Part shown: positions 53,246 through 62,134 of the stretch, piece after piece
How positions within the stretch are numbered: the first letter of the stretch is position 1
Layout: every line of letters begins with the position of its first letter
NCBI RefSeq assembly: GCF_016765775.1
Contig: NZ_JAESVN010000003.1
Coordinates: 372,001-436,000, forward strand
DNA from: Szabonella alba
Lineage (GTDB): Bacteria; Pseudomonadota; Alphaproteobacteria; Rhodobacterales; Rhodobacteraceae
DNA: 64,000 nucleotides
Reading direction: 5' to 3'
Position numbers and translations under genes: made by a program
The notes under the pieces: model-generated
The model's input: the letters and a program-made list of their open reading frames with translations, nothing else
The model's database searches: none
Told to the model about the DNA's origin: nothing

Positions 53246-54252
53246 ACCGATTTCCCCTTGAAAAGCCCCGTCGGCATGAACAGCAGAACAAGGATGAGGA
53301 TCGCAAAACTGACCGCGAATTTGTAATCTGTCGACATCAGCTGCACCAGTTCGGTGGGCGCCAGACTGTCCGGCAGAATATAGGTCAGCACCTTTTTCCA
53401 GGCATAGGTCACCGTCACCTCGGAAAAGGCGATAACGAACCCGCCCACGATGGCGCCCAGCGGATTGCCAAGCCCGCCGACAATGGCCGATGCGAAGATC
53501 GGCAGCAGAAGCTGGAAATAGGTGAAGGGGTTGAAGCTCTTGTCGAGCCCGTAAAGCACCCCCGCCGTGGTCGCCAGCGCCGCCGTGATGATCCATGTCA
53601 CCGCGACAACCCGTTCGGGATTGATGCCGGACAGAAGTGCCAGATCCTCATTATCGGAATAGGCGCGCATCGACTTGCCCGTGCGGGTGCGGTTCAGAAA
53701 CCAGAACAGCAGTGCCACCGCAATCACCGCAACCACCACCGTCACCACCTGTGTTGTGCGGATCGCCAGCCCCTCGGCCAGCCCGGTGGCGTCCCGGAAC
53801 CCGCGCGCGGTGACAAGGAAACGCTCACCATCCGCGAAACTCTGGTCCTGAACGCCGATGATGAAGCGGGTGACCCCGTTCATCACGAACATCACCCCAA
53901 GACTGACGATCACAAGGATCGAGGGGCTGACCTTGCGCTTGCGATAGAAGCGATAGACCACCCGGTCCGTGCCCAGCACGACAAGTGCTGTGACCGCAAT
54001 CGCGAAGGGCAGCGCCAGCAATGCAGTCGGCAGCGGGCCAAAGCTGATACCGGCCGCCTGCAGACCCCATGTCATCAGGATCGCCGCCGTGGTGCCAAGC
54101 GCCATCGTATCGCCATGGGCGAAATTCGAGAACCGCAGGATACCATAGATCAGAGTCACCCCCAGCGCACCAAGCGCAAGCTGCGCGCCATAGGCGGTTG
54201 CCGGGACAACAACGAAGTTGAGAAATGCCACAAGGGCGTTGAGAAGATCCAT
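53242..54252 (-). CDS. livH: Branched-chain amino acid ABC transporter permease LivH
   Basis: 336 residues. LALGALGVTLIYGILRFSNFAHGDTMALGTTAAI is the LivH opening, and KSMRAYSDNEDLALLSGINPERV is the coupling helix. VGGLGNPLGAIVGGFVIAFSEV closes the pattern. Membrane channel of the HAAT-type importer. 3 bases separate it from livF; it overlaps livM by four. Confidence 0.94.
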   Translation of the reverse strand: MDLLNALVAFLNFVVVPATAYGAQLALGALGVTLIYGILRFSNFAHGDTMALGTTAAILMTWGLQAAGISFGPLPTALLALPFAIAVTALVVLGTDRVVYRFYRKRKVSPSILVIVSLGVMFVMNGVTRFIIGVQDQSFADGERFLVTARGFRDATGLAEGLAIRTTQVVTVVVAVIAVALLFWFLNRTRTGKSMRAYSDNEDLALLSGINPERVVAVTWIITAALATTAGVLYGLDKSFNPFTYFQLLLPIFASAIVGGLGNPLGAIVGGFVIAFSEVTVTYAWKKVLTYILPDSLAPTELVQLMSTDYKFAVSFAILILVLLFMPTGLFKGKSV

Positions 54253-54255
54253 GCC

Positions 54256-54966
54256 TCAGCCCCCCAGAAAAGAACGACGCACCTCCGGGTCGGCCATCAG
54301 GGCCTTGCCGGTATCGGTGAAACGGTTTGCGCCCTGCACAAGGACATAGCCCTTGTCGGCAATCTCCAGCGCCTGCCGGGCATTCTGTTCGACCATCAGG
54401 ATCGAAATGCCGGTGCGCGCCACCTCGATGATGCGGTCGAAAAGCTCATCCATCACGATGGGGCTGACGCCCGCTGTCGGTTCATCCAGCATCAGAACCT
54501 GCGGCCGCGTCATCAGCGCACGCCCCACCGCAACCTGCTGGCGCTGCCCGCCCGAAAGTTCCCCTGCGGGCTGGCGGCGCTTTTCCTTGAGGATCGGGAA
54601 CAGGTCATAGACCTGCGCCATGGTCCCCGAAATATCGTCGCGCCGCAAAAACGCGCCCATTTCCAGATTCTCCTCGACCGTCATCGAGGTGAAGATGTTC
54701 GCGGTTTGCGGCACGAAGGCCATGCCCTGCGCCACGCGGTCCTGCGGCGACAGGGCGGTAATATCCACCCCCGCCAGCCGGACCTGACCGGCGCGCAGGT
54801 TCAGCATGCCGAAAACCGCCTTCATCGCGGTCGATTTGCCCGCGCCATTGGGGCCGACAATCACCGCGATCTCGCCCTTTTCCACCGCGATGGTGCAGCC
54901 ATGCAGGATATCCGCCCCGCCATAGCCTCCGGTCATGGCATCCCCGATCAGGAATGGCTCAGCCAT
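54256..54966 (-). CDS. livF: Branched-chain amino acid ABC transporter ATP-binding protein LivF
   Basis: 236 residues. Walker A GPNGAGKSTAMKA, Q-loop VPQTANIF, signature LSGGQRQQVAVGRAL, Walker B VLMLDEPTAGVSP, switch His replaced in context VEQNARQAL, the usual LivF form. A 125-base gap holding a diverged hairpin repeat separates it from livG. Confidence 0.94.
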   Translation of the reverse strand: MAEPFLIGDAMTGGYGGADILHGCTIAVEKGEIAVIVGPNGAGKSTAMKAVFGMLNLRAGQVRLAGVDITALSPQDRVAQGMAFVPQTANIFTSMTVEENLEMGAFLRRDDISGTMAQVYDLFPILKEKRRQPAGELSGGQRQQVAVGRALMTRPQVLMLDEPTAGVSPIVMDELFDRIIEVARTGISILMVEQNARQALEIADKGYVLVQGANRFTDTGKALMADPEVRRSFLGG

Positions 54967-54971
54967 GCGTC

Positions 54972-55065
54972 CGCCCCTTCATCTGTTTGAAAATATCCCC
55001 GGAAAATGGAGGTTGGGGGGGTGAGGATTTGCCCCGAAAATCCGAGGGGGGCAGACGGCGCCCCT
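54972..55065 (-). repeat. Dispersed hairpin repeat, diverged copy 4, between livG and livF
   Basis: Minus-strand order: GC hairpin ending in GGGGGG-type run (near 55045-55064), later CCGGGGATATTTTC then AAACAGATGAAG, six bases before the livF ATG. The GATATTT...AGATGAAG block parallels GAGGTATTTT...AGATGAAAG of other copies. The left half shares GAGGGGGGCAGAC with the element after valS (30793). Confidence 0.5.
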
Positions 55066-55091
55066 GCCCGGCCGGAAACTGCACCCAACGG

Positions 55092-55883
55092 TCACGCATG
55101 GGCGACCTCCGCTTTCACCTTGTTCTTCAATCCGGTGCCCAGATAGGCCTCGATCACCCGTTCGTCGTTCTTCACGTCCTCGACCGTTCCTTCTGCCAGA
55201 ACCTTACCTTCGGCCATGCAGATGACCGGATTGCACAGCCTGCCGATGAAATCCATGTCATGTTCGATCACGCAGAACGTATAGCCGCGTTCCTCGTTCA
55301 GGCGGATGATCGCATCGCCGATCGTGTTCAGCAGCGTGCGGTTCACACCCGCGCCCACCTCATCCAGAAAAACGATCTTCGCATCGACCATCATCGTGCG
55401 GCCCAGTTCCAGCAGCTTTTTCTGGCCGCCGGAAATCTGGCTGGCCTTCTGATCGGCCAGATGGTCGATGGTCAGGAATTTCAGCACCTCTTGTGCCTTG
55501 TCGCGCAGCCGCGCCTCCTCCGCCGCCACGGCGCCGCGCCGGAACCACGCATTCCACAGCGTTTCCCCCAACTGGGCGCCCGGCACCGTCATCAGGTTTT
55601 CCAGACAGCTCATCGAGCCGAATTCATGCGCAATCTGGAAGGTGCGCAAAAGCCCCTTGTGAAACAGTTCATGAGGCGTCAGTCCGGTAATATCCTCACC
55701 CGCCATCGAAACCCGGCCCGAGGTCGGCTTCAGCCGCCCGGCGATCACGTTGAACAGCGTGGTCTTGCCCGCACCGTTCGGGCCGATCAGCCCGGTGATC
55801 GAGCGCTCCGCGATAGACAGCGACGCGCCATCCACGGCATGGAAACCGCCAAAATGCTTGTGAAGCCCGTCAACGACGATCAT
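55092..55883 (-). CDS. livG: Branched-chain amino acid ABC transporter ATP-binding protein LivG
   Basis: 263 residues. Walker A GPNGAGKTTLFNVI, RTFQIAHEFGSMSCLENLM as the Q-loop region, signature ISGGQKKLLELGRTM, Walker B IVFLDEVGAGVNRTL, switch His in VIEHDMDFIGRL, and a LivG-type C-terminal extension. The DEVGAG variant of Walker B-D-loop is normal for LivG. Located just after the terminator-like hairpin at 55958-55994. Confidence 0.94.
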   Translation of the reverse strand: MIVVDGLHKHFGGFHAVDGASLSIAERSITGLIGPNGAGKTTLFNVIAGRLKPTSGRVSMAGEDITGLTPHELFHKGLLRTFQIAHEFGSMSCLENLMTVPGAQLGETLWNAWFRRGAVAAEEARLRDKAQEVLKFLTIDHLADQKASQISGGQKKLLELGRTMMVDAKIVFLDEVGAGVNRTLLNTIGDAIIRLNEERGYTFCVIEHDMDFIGRLCNPVICMAEGKVLAEGTVEDVKNDERVIEAYLGTGLKNKVKAEVAHA

Positions 55884-55957
55884 TCCCTCATACTCCCCTG
55901 TCGCCCCGGTCTTTCCGGCCCGTATCGGAGCCGCCGCCAGAGCTTTTGCCTTAAGTC

Positions 55958-55994
55958 AACGGCCCGGGGCATCATTGCTGCGCCCCGGGCCGTT
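55958..55994 (-). terminator. Hairpin between livJ and livG
   Basis: A perfect 13-base inverted repeat: 55958-55970 (AACGGCCCGGGGC) and 55982-55994. It follows the livJ stop (56016) by about 21 bases. No T-run comes after it, so it probably protects the livJ mRNA or lets only part of the transcription continue, giving more binding protein than transporter. Confidence 0.65.
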
Positions 55995-56015
55995 CCCAGT
56001 TCTGTCAGGTCGCGA

Positions 56016-57200
56016 TCAACGGAAGCGGACCGTCTCGATCACGCCGTCCTTGATCTCGATCTCGCGGTAATTGCCCGCACTTTCGCCCGGTCCGATCAGT
56101 TCCACCGCTGTCGCGCCGATATAGTCGATCTCGACGCCTTGCGCGATCAGATCCAGCGCCTTGCCCAGTTCGCCCGGCAGGATCGGCTCACCCGGTGCAT
56201 TGGCCAGATCCATCACCTTGGGGGCCCAGTCCTTGCTGTCGGTCGATCCCGCCGCCGCCATGGCAAGCATGATCAACGCCGCCGCGTCATAGCTTTCCGG
56301 GGCAAAGGCGCCAGTGCCTTCAAAGCCCGCAGCCGTCGCCATGCCTTGGAAGATTTCCGCGCCTTCGCTGTCGGTGCCCGGATACTGGCCGAAGCTGCCG
56401 GTCAGGCCATCGCCGATATCATCGACCAGTTGCTGTCCGACCATGCCATCGGGCAGAACGAAGGTATCGAAGGCGCCCGAATCGAGGCTGGCCTGAATGA
56501 TGCCCTTGCCGCCCTTGTCGGTATAGCCCGCCACGACCAGCACATCGCCACCGGCAGCGGCCAGCGCGCCGACCTCGGCCGAATAGTCGGCCTTGTTGTC
56601 CTCATGCGCGGCCGAAATGGTGACGGTGCCGCCCGCAGCCTCGAACGCCGCCTGGAAGCTGTCGGCCAGACCCTTGCCGTAATCGTTGTTGGTATAGGTC
56701 ACGGCGACGGTCTTGATGTCCTTGTCCATCAGGATGTCCGTCATCACGACGCCCTGACGCGCATCCGAGGGTGCGGTGCGGAAGAACAGACCGTCATCCT
56801 CGGCGGTGGACAGGCCCGGCGAAGTGGCCGAGGGCGAGATCATCGCAATGCCATTGGGACGCGCCACATTCTGCAGGATCGCACCGGTGACGCCCGAGCA
56901 ATCCGACCCCATGATCGCCTTGATCCCGTCAGAGGTGACCAGACGTTCGGCGGCGGCGGTGGCGGCGGCGGCATCGACGCAGGTGCTGTCGGCACGGACC
57001 GGAACGACGGACGAGCCATCCATGAACTTGCCCGAATCCGTGACTTCCTTCATCGCCAGTTCAGCACCGGCAGCCATGCCGGGCGTGATCGATTCCAGCG
57101 GGCCGGTGAAGCCCAGAATGATGCCGATCTTGACCTCTTCGGCCATTGCGGCACCGGCGAACAGTGCGGTCGCGGCAGTGGCGGCAAGCAATTTTTTCAT
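56016..57200 (-). CDS. livJ: Branched-chain amino acid ABC transporter substrate-binding protein
   Basis: 394 residues. Signal peptide at 1-20 (KKLLAATAATALFAGAAMA). Type I periplasmic fold: EEVKIGIILGFTGPLESITPGMAAGAELAMKEV, IKAIMGSDCSGVTGAILQNVA, MISPSATSPGLST, and VAVTYTNNDYGKGLADSFQAAFEAAGG. Delivers an amino acid to LivHM. Cys pair in STCVDAA and SDCSG. First gene of the liv operon; a strong hairpin follows. Confidence 0.93.
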   Translation of the reverse strand: MKKLLAATAATALFAGAAMAEEVKIGIILGFTGPLESITPGMAAGAELAMKEVTDSGKFMDGSSVVPVRADSTCVDAAAATAAAERLVTSDGIKAIMGSDCSGVTGAILQNVARPNGIAMISPSATSPGLSTAEDDGLFFRTAPSDARQGVVMTDILMDKDIKTVAVTYTNNDYGKGLADSFQAAFEAAGGTVTISAAHEDNKADYSAEVGALAAAGGDVLVVAGYTDKGGKGIIQASLDSGAFDTFVLPDGMVGQQLVDDIGDGLTGSFGQYPGTDSEGAEIFQGMATAAGFEGTGAFAPESYDAAALIMLAMAAAGSTDSKDWAPKVMDLANAPGEPILPGELGKALDLIAQGVEIDYIGATAVELIGPGESAGNYREIEIKDGVIETVRFR

Positions 57201-57387
57201 TGGTCTCTCCCATGTTGGACCTTGATCCTGTGCAACAGGTTAGACGCGGCCAAACCAAAAGAAAAGCGCCGAAAAGCAGTGTTATGCGGCCTTTCCCCAC
57301 GGATTTGTGAGCCTTGGAACGAAGTTTACAAGGTTGCCGCAGCGGCAGGCAGCCCCAGATTGATGGGAAAGCCGCAAAGGAGCCGTC

Positions 57388-58536
57388 ATGCCGAACCCTG
57401 CACGCATCCCCCCCGCCCGCAGCATAAATCACCTCCGCGCCCGCGTTGCAGCACCCGCCGCTCTGGCGCTGGCGCTTGCCGCAACCATGTTTGAACCCGG
57501 ATCACTGGCCGCGCAGGAACTGCGCATAACACCGGTCGTGCAGGGCCTGAATGAACCCTGGGGCGTGGCCTTCCTGCCCGATACCGGCTTTCTGGTGACC
57601 GAACGGGGGGGGCGTCTGCTGCATTTCGCGGGCGAAGGGGCTGATCCGGTCGGGGTTTCGGGCCTGCCTGAGATTGCCGTCGGCGGTCAGGGCGGGTTGC
57701 TGGATGTGCTGGTGCCGCGCGATTTCGCCCAAAGCCGCCGCATCTGGATCAGTTTCGCCGCCCCCGCCGATGGCGGCGGCGCAGGCACGTCATTGGGATA
57801 TGGGCACCTGTCCGGGGATGGACGCACGCTGGAGGATTTCCGCATCCTGCATGAACCGGCAGCGCGCAATGGCGGTCGGCATTTCGGCGCGCGACTGGTC
57901 GAGGCGGCGGATGGGGTGGTCTTTCTGACAACCGGCGACCGGGGCACCGGCGATCTGGCCCAGGATATCAGCCGACCCGAGGGCAAGGTGCTGGCCTTCG
58001 CCCCGACCGGTGCGCCGCAGACCGCCCCCGCCTTCACCTCGATGTCCGATGCGGTGCCGGGACTGCACAGTTTCGGCCATCGCAATATTCAGGGTGCCGC
58101 GCTGGATGCCGAGGGTCAGCTTTGGGTCGTCGAACACGGTGCGCGCGGCGGCGATGAGGTCAACCGCGTGGAGGCGGGTCTGAATTACGGCTGGCCGGTG
58201 ATTTCCTATGGCGTGAATTACAACGGCACGAAGATCGGTGAGGGCACAACGCATCCGGGTATGGAACAGCCCGCCCATTACTGGGATCCCTCTATCGCGC
58301 CCTCGGGGCTTACGATCCTGAAGGGCGATCTGTTTCCCGGCTGGCAGGGCCATTTCCTGACCGGCAGCCTGAATTCCGATTTCATCTCACGCCTCGACCC
58401 TGCCGACCGGTTCCGCGAATACCGGATTGAGACGCCCGAGACCGGCCGGGTGCGCGATGTGACCGAGGCGCCGGACGGGGCGATCTGGTTCCTGTCGGTG
58501 GCCGACGGCGCGCTTTACCGGATGGTACCGGGCTGA
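57388..58536 (+). CDS. Secreted PQQ-dependent aldose/sorbosone-type sugar dehydrogenase
   Basis: 382 residues. Signal peptide with a long N-region, cleaved near residue 43 (MFEPGSLAAQ). Six-bladed propeller of the GSDH type: GLNEPWGVAFLPDTGFLVTERGGRL, GGRHFGARLVEAADGVVFLTTGDRG with the catalytic His, HSFGHRNIQGAALDAEGQLWVVEHGARGGDEVNRVEAGLNYGWPVISYG. Oxidises aldoses in the periplasm with PQQ (family knowledge). Convergent with gluQRS, 7 bases apart. Confidence 0.92.
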   Translation: MPNPARIPPARSINHLRARVAAPAALALALAATMFEPGSLAAQELRITPVVQGLNEPWGVAFLPDTGFLVTERGGRLLHFAGEGADPVGVSGLPEIAVGGQGGLLDVLVPRDFAQSRRIWISFAAPADGGGAGTSLGYGHLSGDGRTLEDFRILHEPAARNGGRHFGARLVEAADGVVFLTTGDRGTGDLAQDISRPEGKVLAFAPTGAPQTAPAFTSMSDAVPGLHSFGHRNIQGAALDAEGQLWVVEHGARGGDEVNRVEAGLNYGWPVISYGVNYNGTKIGEGTTHPGMEQPAHYWDPSIAPSGLTILKGDLFPGWQGHFLTGSLNSDFISRLDPADRFREYRIETPETGRVRDVTEAPDGAIWFLSVADGALYRMVPG

Positions 58537-58543
58537 TTGCGGA

Positions 58544-59395
58544 TCAGACGGGCAACAGGCCGACCCGCGCGCGGATATCCTGCGGGCTGGCCCCTTCGTC
58601 GCGGAACTTCGCAATGGCGCGCGCATCGTCGCGCTTGGCCAGCCGCTTGCCCGCCTCATCCCGGATCAGGCGGTGATGGTGATAGACCGGCACCGGCAGG
58701 CCAAAGAGATGCAGCAGGATCACCTGCACCGGCGTGAAATCGAACAGGTCCTCCCCCCGGATGACATGGGTGATGCCCTGATCGGCATCGTCGAAGGCCG
58801 AGGCGAGGAAATAGGCGACGATATCCTCACCCTTGCGGCTGAGCACGATATCGCCGATCCGCGTGATGGCCTGATCGGGGTCAATGCGGTGGTCCCCGGC
58901 CTGTCCGGGGCCGGTTTCGGCAAAGACCGGGAGGTCCGGTCCCAGCCGCGCCAGCGCACGGCCCAGATCCAGCCGCAGCGCATCACCCGGTTGCCGGTCG
59001 GACATCGGCCTGCCCCGGCAGGTGCCGGGATAATGCGGATGCACCACCCCCTCTTGTGGCGCCGAAACGGCGGCCCGGATATCGCCGCGGCTGCAGGAAC
59101 AGGGGTAAAGCAGCCCGGCATCGGCCAGACCTTCCAGCCGTCGGTTATAGTCGGGGATCTTCGGGGACTGGCGGTGCACCGGGCCATCAAACGTCAACCC
59201 CAGCCAGTCAAGATCGGCGATGATCGCCGCCTCCCATTCGGGTTTACTGCGTTGGAGGTCGGTGTCTTCCATCCGAAGCAGAAACCGCCCGCCTGCCGCC
59301 CGGGCACGGTCATGCGCCAGCATCGCCGAATAGGCATGGCCCAGATGCAATGGGCCGGTGGGCGAAGGTGCGAAACGGGTGACAAATTCACCCAT
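58544..59395 (-). CDS. gluQRS: Glutamyl-Q tRNA(Asp) synthetase
   Basis: 283 residues from ATG 59395. Truncated glutamyl-tRNA synthetase without anticodon domain: RFAPSPTGPLHLGHAYSAMLAHD (HIGH), zinc ligands CSCSRGD and YPGTCRG, and KRLAKRD in place of KMSKS. Attaches glutamate to queuosine at position 34 of tRNA-Asp. It begins 4 bases after the trmFO stop, so the two tRNA-modification genes form an operon. Confidence 0.93.
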   Translation of the reverse strand: MGEFVTRFAPSPTGPLHLGHAYSAMLAHDRARAAGGRFLLRMEDTDLQRSKPEWEAAIIADLDWLGLTFDGPVHRQSPKIPDYNRRLEGLADAGLLYPCSCSRGDIRAAVSAPQEGVVHPHYPGTCRGRPMSDRQPGDALRLDLGRALARLGPDLPVFAETGPGQAGDHRIDPDQAITRIGDIVLSRKGEDIVAYFLASAFDDADQGITHVIRGEDLFDFTPVQVILLHLFGLPVPVYHHHRLIRDEAGKRLAKRDDARAIAKFRDEGASPQDIRARVGLLPV

Positions 59396-59399
59396 CACA

Positions 59400-60740
59400 T
59401 CAATCCTGACCGGCAAGCCATTGGGAAAACGCCTCTTTCGCCCGCGACGTATAGGCAAGATAGCGGTCCTTTCGCCCCTTGCGTCCGCCTTTGGCGTCAA
59501 TCGGCGGAAACAGCCCGAAATTGACATTCATCGGCTGGAAACTTTTCGCCTCCGCCCCTCCGGTGATATGGGTAATCAGCGCCCCCATCGCGGTTTCGGG
59601 CGGCGGCGGCGGCAGATGGCGCCCTGACAGTTCAGCCGCAGCCATCCGGCCTGCAAGCAATCCCATGGCCGCACTTTCGACATAGCCCTCAACCCCGGTG
59701 ATCTGCCCGGCAAAGCGGATATTGGGGCGAGAGCGCAGCCGCATCCGGTCATCCAGCAGGGTGGGCGAATTGATGAATGTATTGCGGTGAATGCCGCCAA
59801 GCCGCGCGAAACTGGCCCGCTCCAGCCCCGGAATCAATTTGAAAACAGCGGTTTGCGCGCCGTATTTCATCTTGGTCTGGAAGCCCACTATATTGTAAAG
59901 TGTGCCCAGCTTGTTGTCGCGGCGCAGTTGCACCACGGCATAGGCCTTGACCTGCGGATCATGCGCATTGGTCAGCCCGACGGGCTTCATCGGACCAAAG
60001 CGCAGCGTTTCCCGCCCGCGTTCAGCCATCACCTCAATGGGCAGGCAGCCGTCGAAATAGCCTGCCGTCTCCCCCTCATGGAATTCGGTCTTGTCCGCCG
60101 CCAGCAGCGCGTCGATGAAGGTTTCATACTGATCCTTCGTCATCGGGCAGTTGATATAGGCGGTGCGTTCCTCTTCCGTCTCGCCCTTGTCATAGCGGCT
60201 TTGCCGCCATGCCACGGACATGTCGATGCTGTCTGCATAGACGATCGGGGCAATCGCGTCGAAAAACGCCAGCGCCTCGGCCCCTGTCTCGCCCCGGATG
60301 CTGTCGGCCAGCGCCGATGAGGTCAGCGGCCCGGTCGCGATGATCCATTGGCCGTCCTGCGGCAGTTCGGTGATCTCCTCACCGCTGACAGTTACGCGGG
60401 GATGGGCCCGCAGGCGCGCCGTGACAGCGGCAGAAAACGCATCGCGGTCCACCGCCAGCGCACCGCCCGCAGGCAGTTTATGCGCCCGGGCGCAGTCCAT
60501 CACCAGACCACCCGCCGCCGTCATTTCCCAGTGCAACAGCCCCACGGCATTGCGTTCGTCATCATCCGAGCGGAAGGAATTGGAGCAGACCATCTCGGCC
60601 AGATCGCCAGTGCGATGCGCGAAAGTACCGGTTTTCGGGCGCATCTCATGGATCACCACATCCACGCCCGCCTCGGCCGCCTGCCATGCCGCCTCTGATC
60701 CGGCCATCCCGCCGCCGATGATATGCAGCTTCTGCGTCAT
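59400..60740 (-). CDS. trmFO: Folate-dependent tRNA (uracil-54-C5)-methyltransferase
   Basis: 446 residues from ATG 60740 with GGAGGACAGC upstream. FAD-binding [52 protein letters not shown] is the family signature with the Cys. [35 protein letters not shown] and [19 protein letters not shown] follow. Makes ribothymidine-54 using methylenetetrahydrofolate and FADH2. Confidence 0.95.
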   Translation of the reverse strand: MTQKLHIIGGGMAGSEAAWQAAEAGVDVVIHEMRPKTGTFAHRTGDLAEMVCSNSFRSDDDERNAVGLLHWEMTAAGGLVMDCARAHKLPAGGALAVDRDAFSAAVTARLRAHPRVTVSGEEITELPQDGQWIIATGPLTSSALADSIRGETGAEALAFFDAIAPIVYADSIDMSVAWRQSRYDKGETEEERTAYINCPMTKDQYETFIDALLAADKTEFHEGETAGYFDGCLPIEVMAERGRETLRFGPMKPVGLTNAHDPQVKAYAVVQLRRDNKLGTLYNIVGFQTKMKYGAQTAVFKLIPGLERASFARLGGIHRNTFINSPTLLDDRMRLRSRPNIRFAGQITGVEGYVESAAMGLLAGRMAAAELSGRHLPPPPPETAMGALITHITGGAEAKSFQPMNVNFGLFPPIDAKGGRKGRKDRYLAYTSRAKEAFSQWLAGQD

Positions 60741-60800
60741 GCTGTCCTCCGGGTCCGTTGCGACCGGGATAGGACGAAAGCCGGGCAAGGGAAAGGCCAG

Positions 60801-60831
60801 AAAAAACCGCCATTCACAAGGAATGGCGGTT
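60801..60831 (-). terminator. Intrinsic terminator, minus direction
   Basis: A perfect 11-base stem AACCGCCATTC / GAATGGCGGTT with a five-base loop, followed in the minus direction by a run of six T. It lies upstream of trmFO and 322 bases beyond the LysR stop, so it most likely ends a separate short transcript coming from the 60,840-61,070 region. Confidence 0.85.
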
Positions 60832-61060
60832 CAAGTTGAGAGCGTGTAGGTTACAAACCGAACTCGTGACAAACCCGTCCGAAAGACGGCGGACAGGGCG
60901 AGGGTTCGACACGCCCCATGTCCGGCCTTTCAATTTCAAATGAGCATGCGATCCTGACCGAAATCCGCCTGTGCTTGCGTGCCGGAAGTCTAAGCCTCAT
61001 TCCGGGGCGGATGGTGGTGCAGTCAGAGGGAACACCCTCTTAGCCCACCGCAACAGACTG
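60832..61060 (-). ncRNA. Candidate structured RNA gene, class unknown
   Basis: No protein is supported between trmFO and the LysR gene, yet the stretch is full of perfect nested stems. These are GGTGG/CCACC (61013-61017, 61045-61049) enclosing AGAGGG/CCCTCT (61025-61030, 61035-61040), and ATCCGCC/GGCGGAT (60963-60969, 61006-61012) enclosing CCGGAA/TTCCGG (60982-60987, 61000-61005). A third is GGAC-A-GGGCG / CGCCC-CAT-GTCC (60891-60923). The strong T-run terminator at 60801-60831 would end a minus-strand RNA of about 250 bases. Size would suit 6S or another abundant RNA, and GAGCATGC recalls 6S, but I could not fit it to 6S, tmRNA, SRP or RNase P. Confidence 0.35.
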
Positions 61061-61152
61061 CCCGTAACAGATTGACAGAAAAATACTCTCGGCCTCAGGT
61101 TGTTTTATGCTCGTTATCTTCACCTTCAGGCACAGCGCACCCGATCACAACC

Positions 61153-62019
61153 CTATAAATCCGAAACATCGGGTTTACAGGAATGACGAATTTCGCATTT
61201 TGCAAAACTTGCGAGGATCCAGTCGACCGTTGCCCGCAATGCACGGTCATTGCGCCGGGTCTCGTGATAGGTCAGCCAGAGATCGGACTGGATCTCCATG
61301 CCGGTCCAGACCGGCTCCAGCCGGTCATCGGCAGCGGCAAGGATATCGGGCAGCAGACCGGGCAGACCGGTAGCAAGGATCGCCTCGCGCAGATGGCCGA
61401 ACTGCGAGACGCGCAGCGATGGCGGGCAACCGAGAATTTCTGCCGCGCGGCGCATGGGCGCAAAATCATCCAGATCGCGCGTCAGCCCCGCCCAACGGTC
61501 CATCCTGCGGGTTCCGACCGGACGGTAAAGCCGGAATCCGGTGGCACCGGCGCGGCGCGTCACCAGCCGCCCCCCTTCGGGTTGCCCGTGCCGCAGCAGG
61601 ATATCGCAATCGCCCAGCCCCTGCTCCATCGCCCGGTCATGGATCGTCAGTTCAACATGTTCGGGCAATTCCCCAGCCTCGGTCATGTTCGGCAGCAGGA
61701 TGCAGGAGGCGATATAGGGCGGACAGCCAAGCGCCAGCGCCGTCGTGACCCGCGTCGAGGCATCATTGAGATTGTTGTGCTGCACTTCCATCTCATCCGC
61801 GAACCGGCTGATCACCTCCAGCACCGGTTCAAGATCCGGATTGAGGACCCAGCGTTCGCCCCGGCGGCTGAAAACGGGAAAGCCGAATCTGTGATTCACC
61901 TTCTCGATCCGGCGTGAAACGGTCGCGGTTGTGGTGTTCAGCCTGCGCGCGACTGCCGCCATCGTGCCCAGACGATGCAGATGATGCATGAAGCGGTAGT
62001 CATCCCAGGAATGCGGCAT
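61153..62019 (-). CDS. LysR family transcriptional regulator
   Basis: 288 residues. Winged helix at 5-65 (DDYRFMHHLHRLGTMAAVARRLNTTTATVSRRIEKVNHRFGFPVFSRRGERW). Effector-binding domain from about 90 (VTTALALGCPPYIASCILLPNM). The DNA-recognition helix has Thr-Thr-Thr-Ala-Thr-Val-Ser-Arg-Arg, a subtype I link to single-domain regulators beside transporters in this family of bacteria. Its target is not evident: flanking genes are gyrA and the RNA-like region. Confidence 0.85.
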   Translation of the reverse strand: MPHSWDDYRFMHHLHRLGTMAAVARRLNTTTATVSRRIEKVNHRFGFPVFSRRGERWVLNPDLEPVLEVISRFADEMEVQHNNLNDASTRVTTALALGCPPYIASCILLPNMTEAGELPEHVELTIHDRAMEQGLGDCDILLRHGQPEGGRLVTRRAGATGFRLYRPVGTRRMDRWAGLTRDLDDFAPMRRAAEILGCPPSLRVSQFGHLREAILATGLPGLLPDILAAADDRLEPVWTGMEIQSDLWLTYHETRRNDRALRATVDWILASFAKCEIRHSCKPDVSDL

Positions 62020-62134
62020 CGGTTATTCCGTAACACCGGGGCAGCACAGGGTCTGCCGTAAATGAATTTCGGGCGGATGCCGTGGCATCCGCCCGCCAAT
62101 GTGGGGCAACGCAAGAGGTCGGTTCCGGTTCCCG

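Noticed and set aside
54954-57494. Plus-strand ORF of 846 codons opposite livG and livJ
   Set aside because: Runs across two real genes, a terminator hairpin and an intergenic gap; an artefact of high GC.
60832-61060. Calling this region tmRNA, SRP RNA or RNase P RNA
   Set aside because: No tag-peptide frame, no tRNA-like acceptor and T arm, no GGAAGCAGCC-type SRP loop and no RNase P core sequence could be found on either strand.
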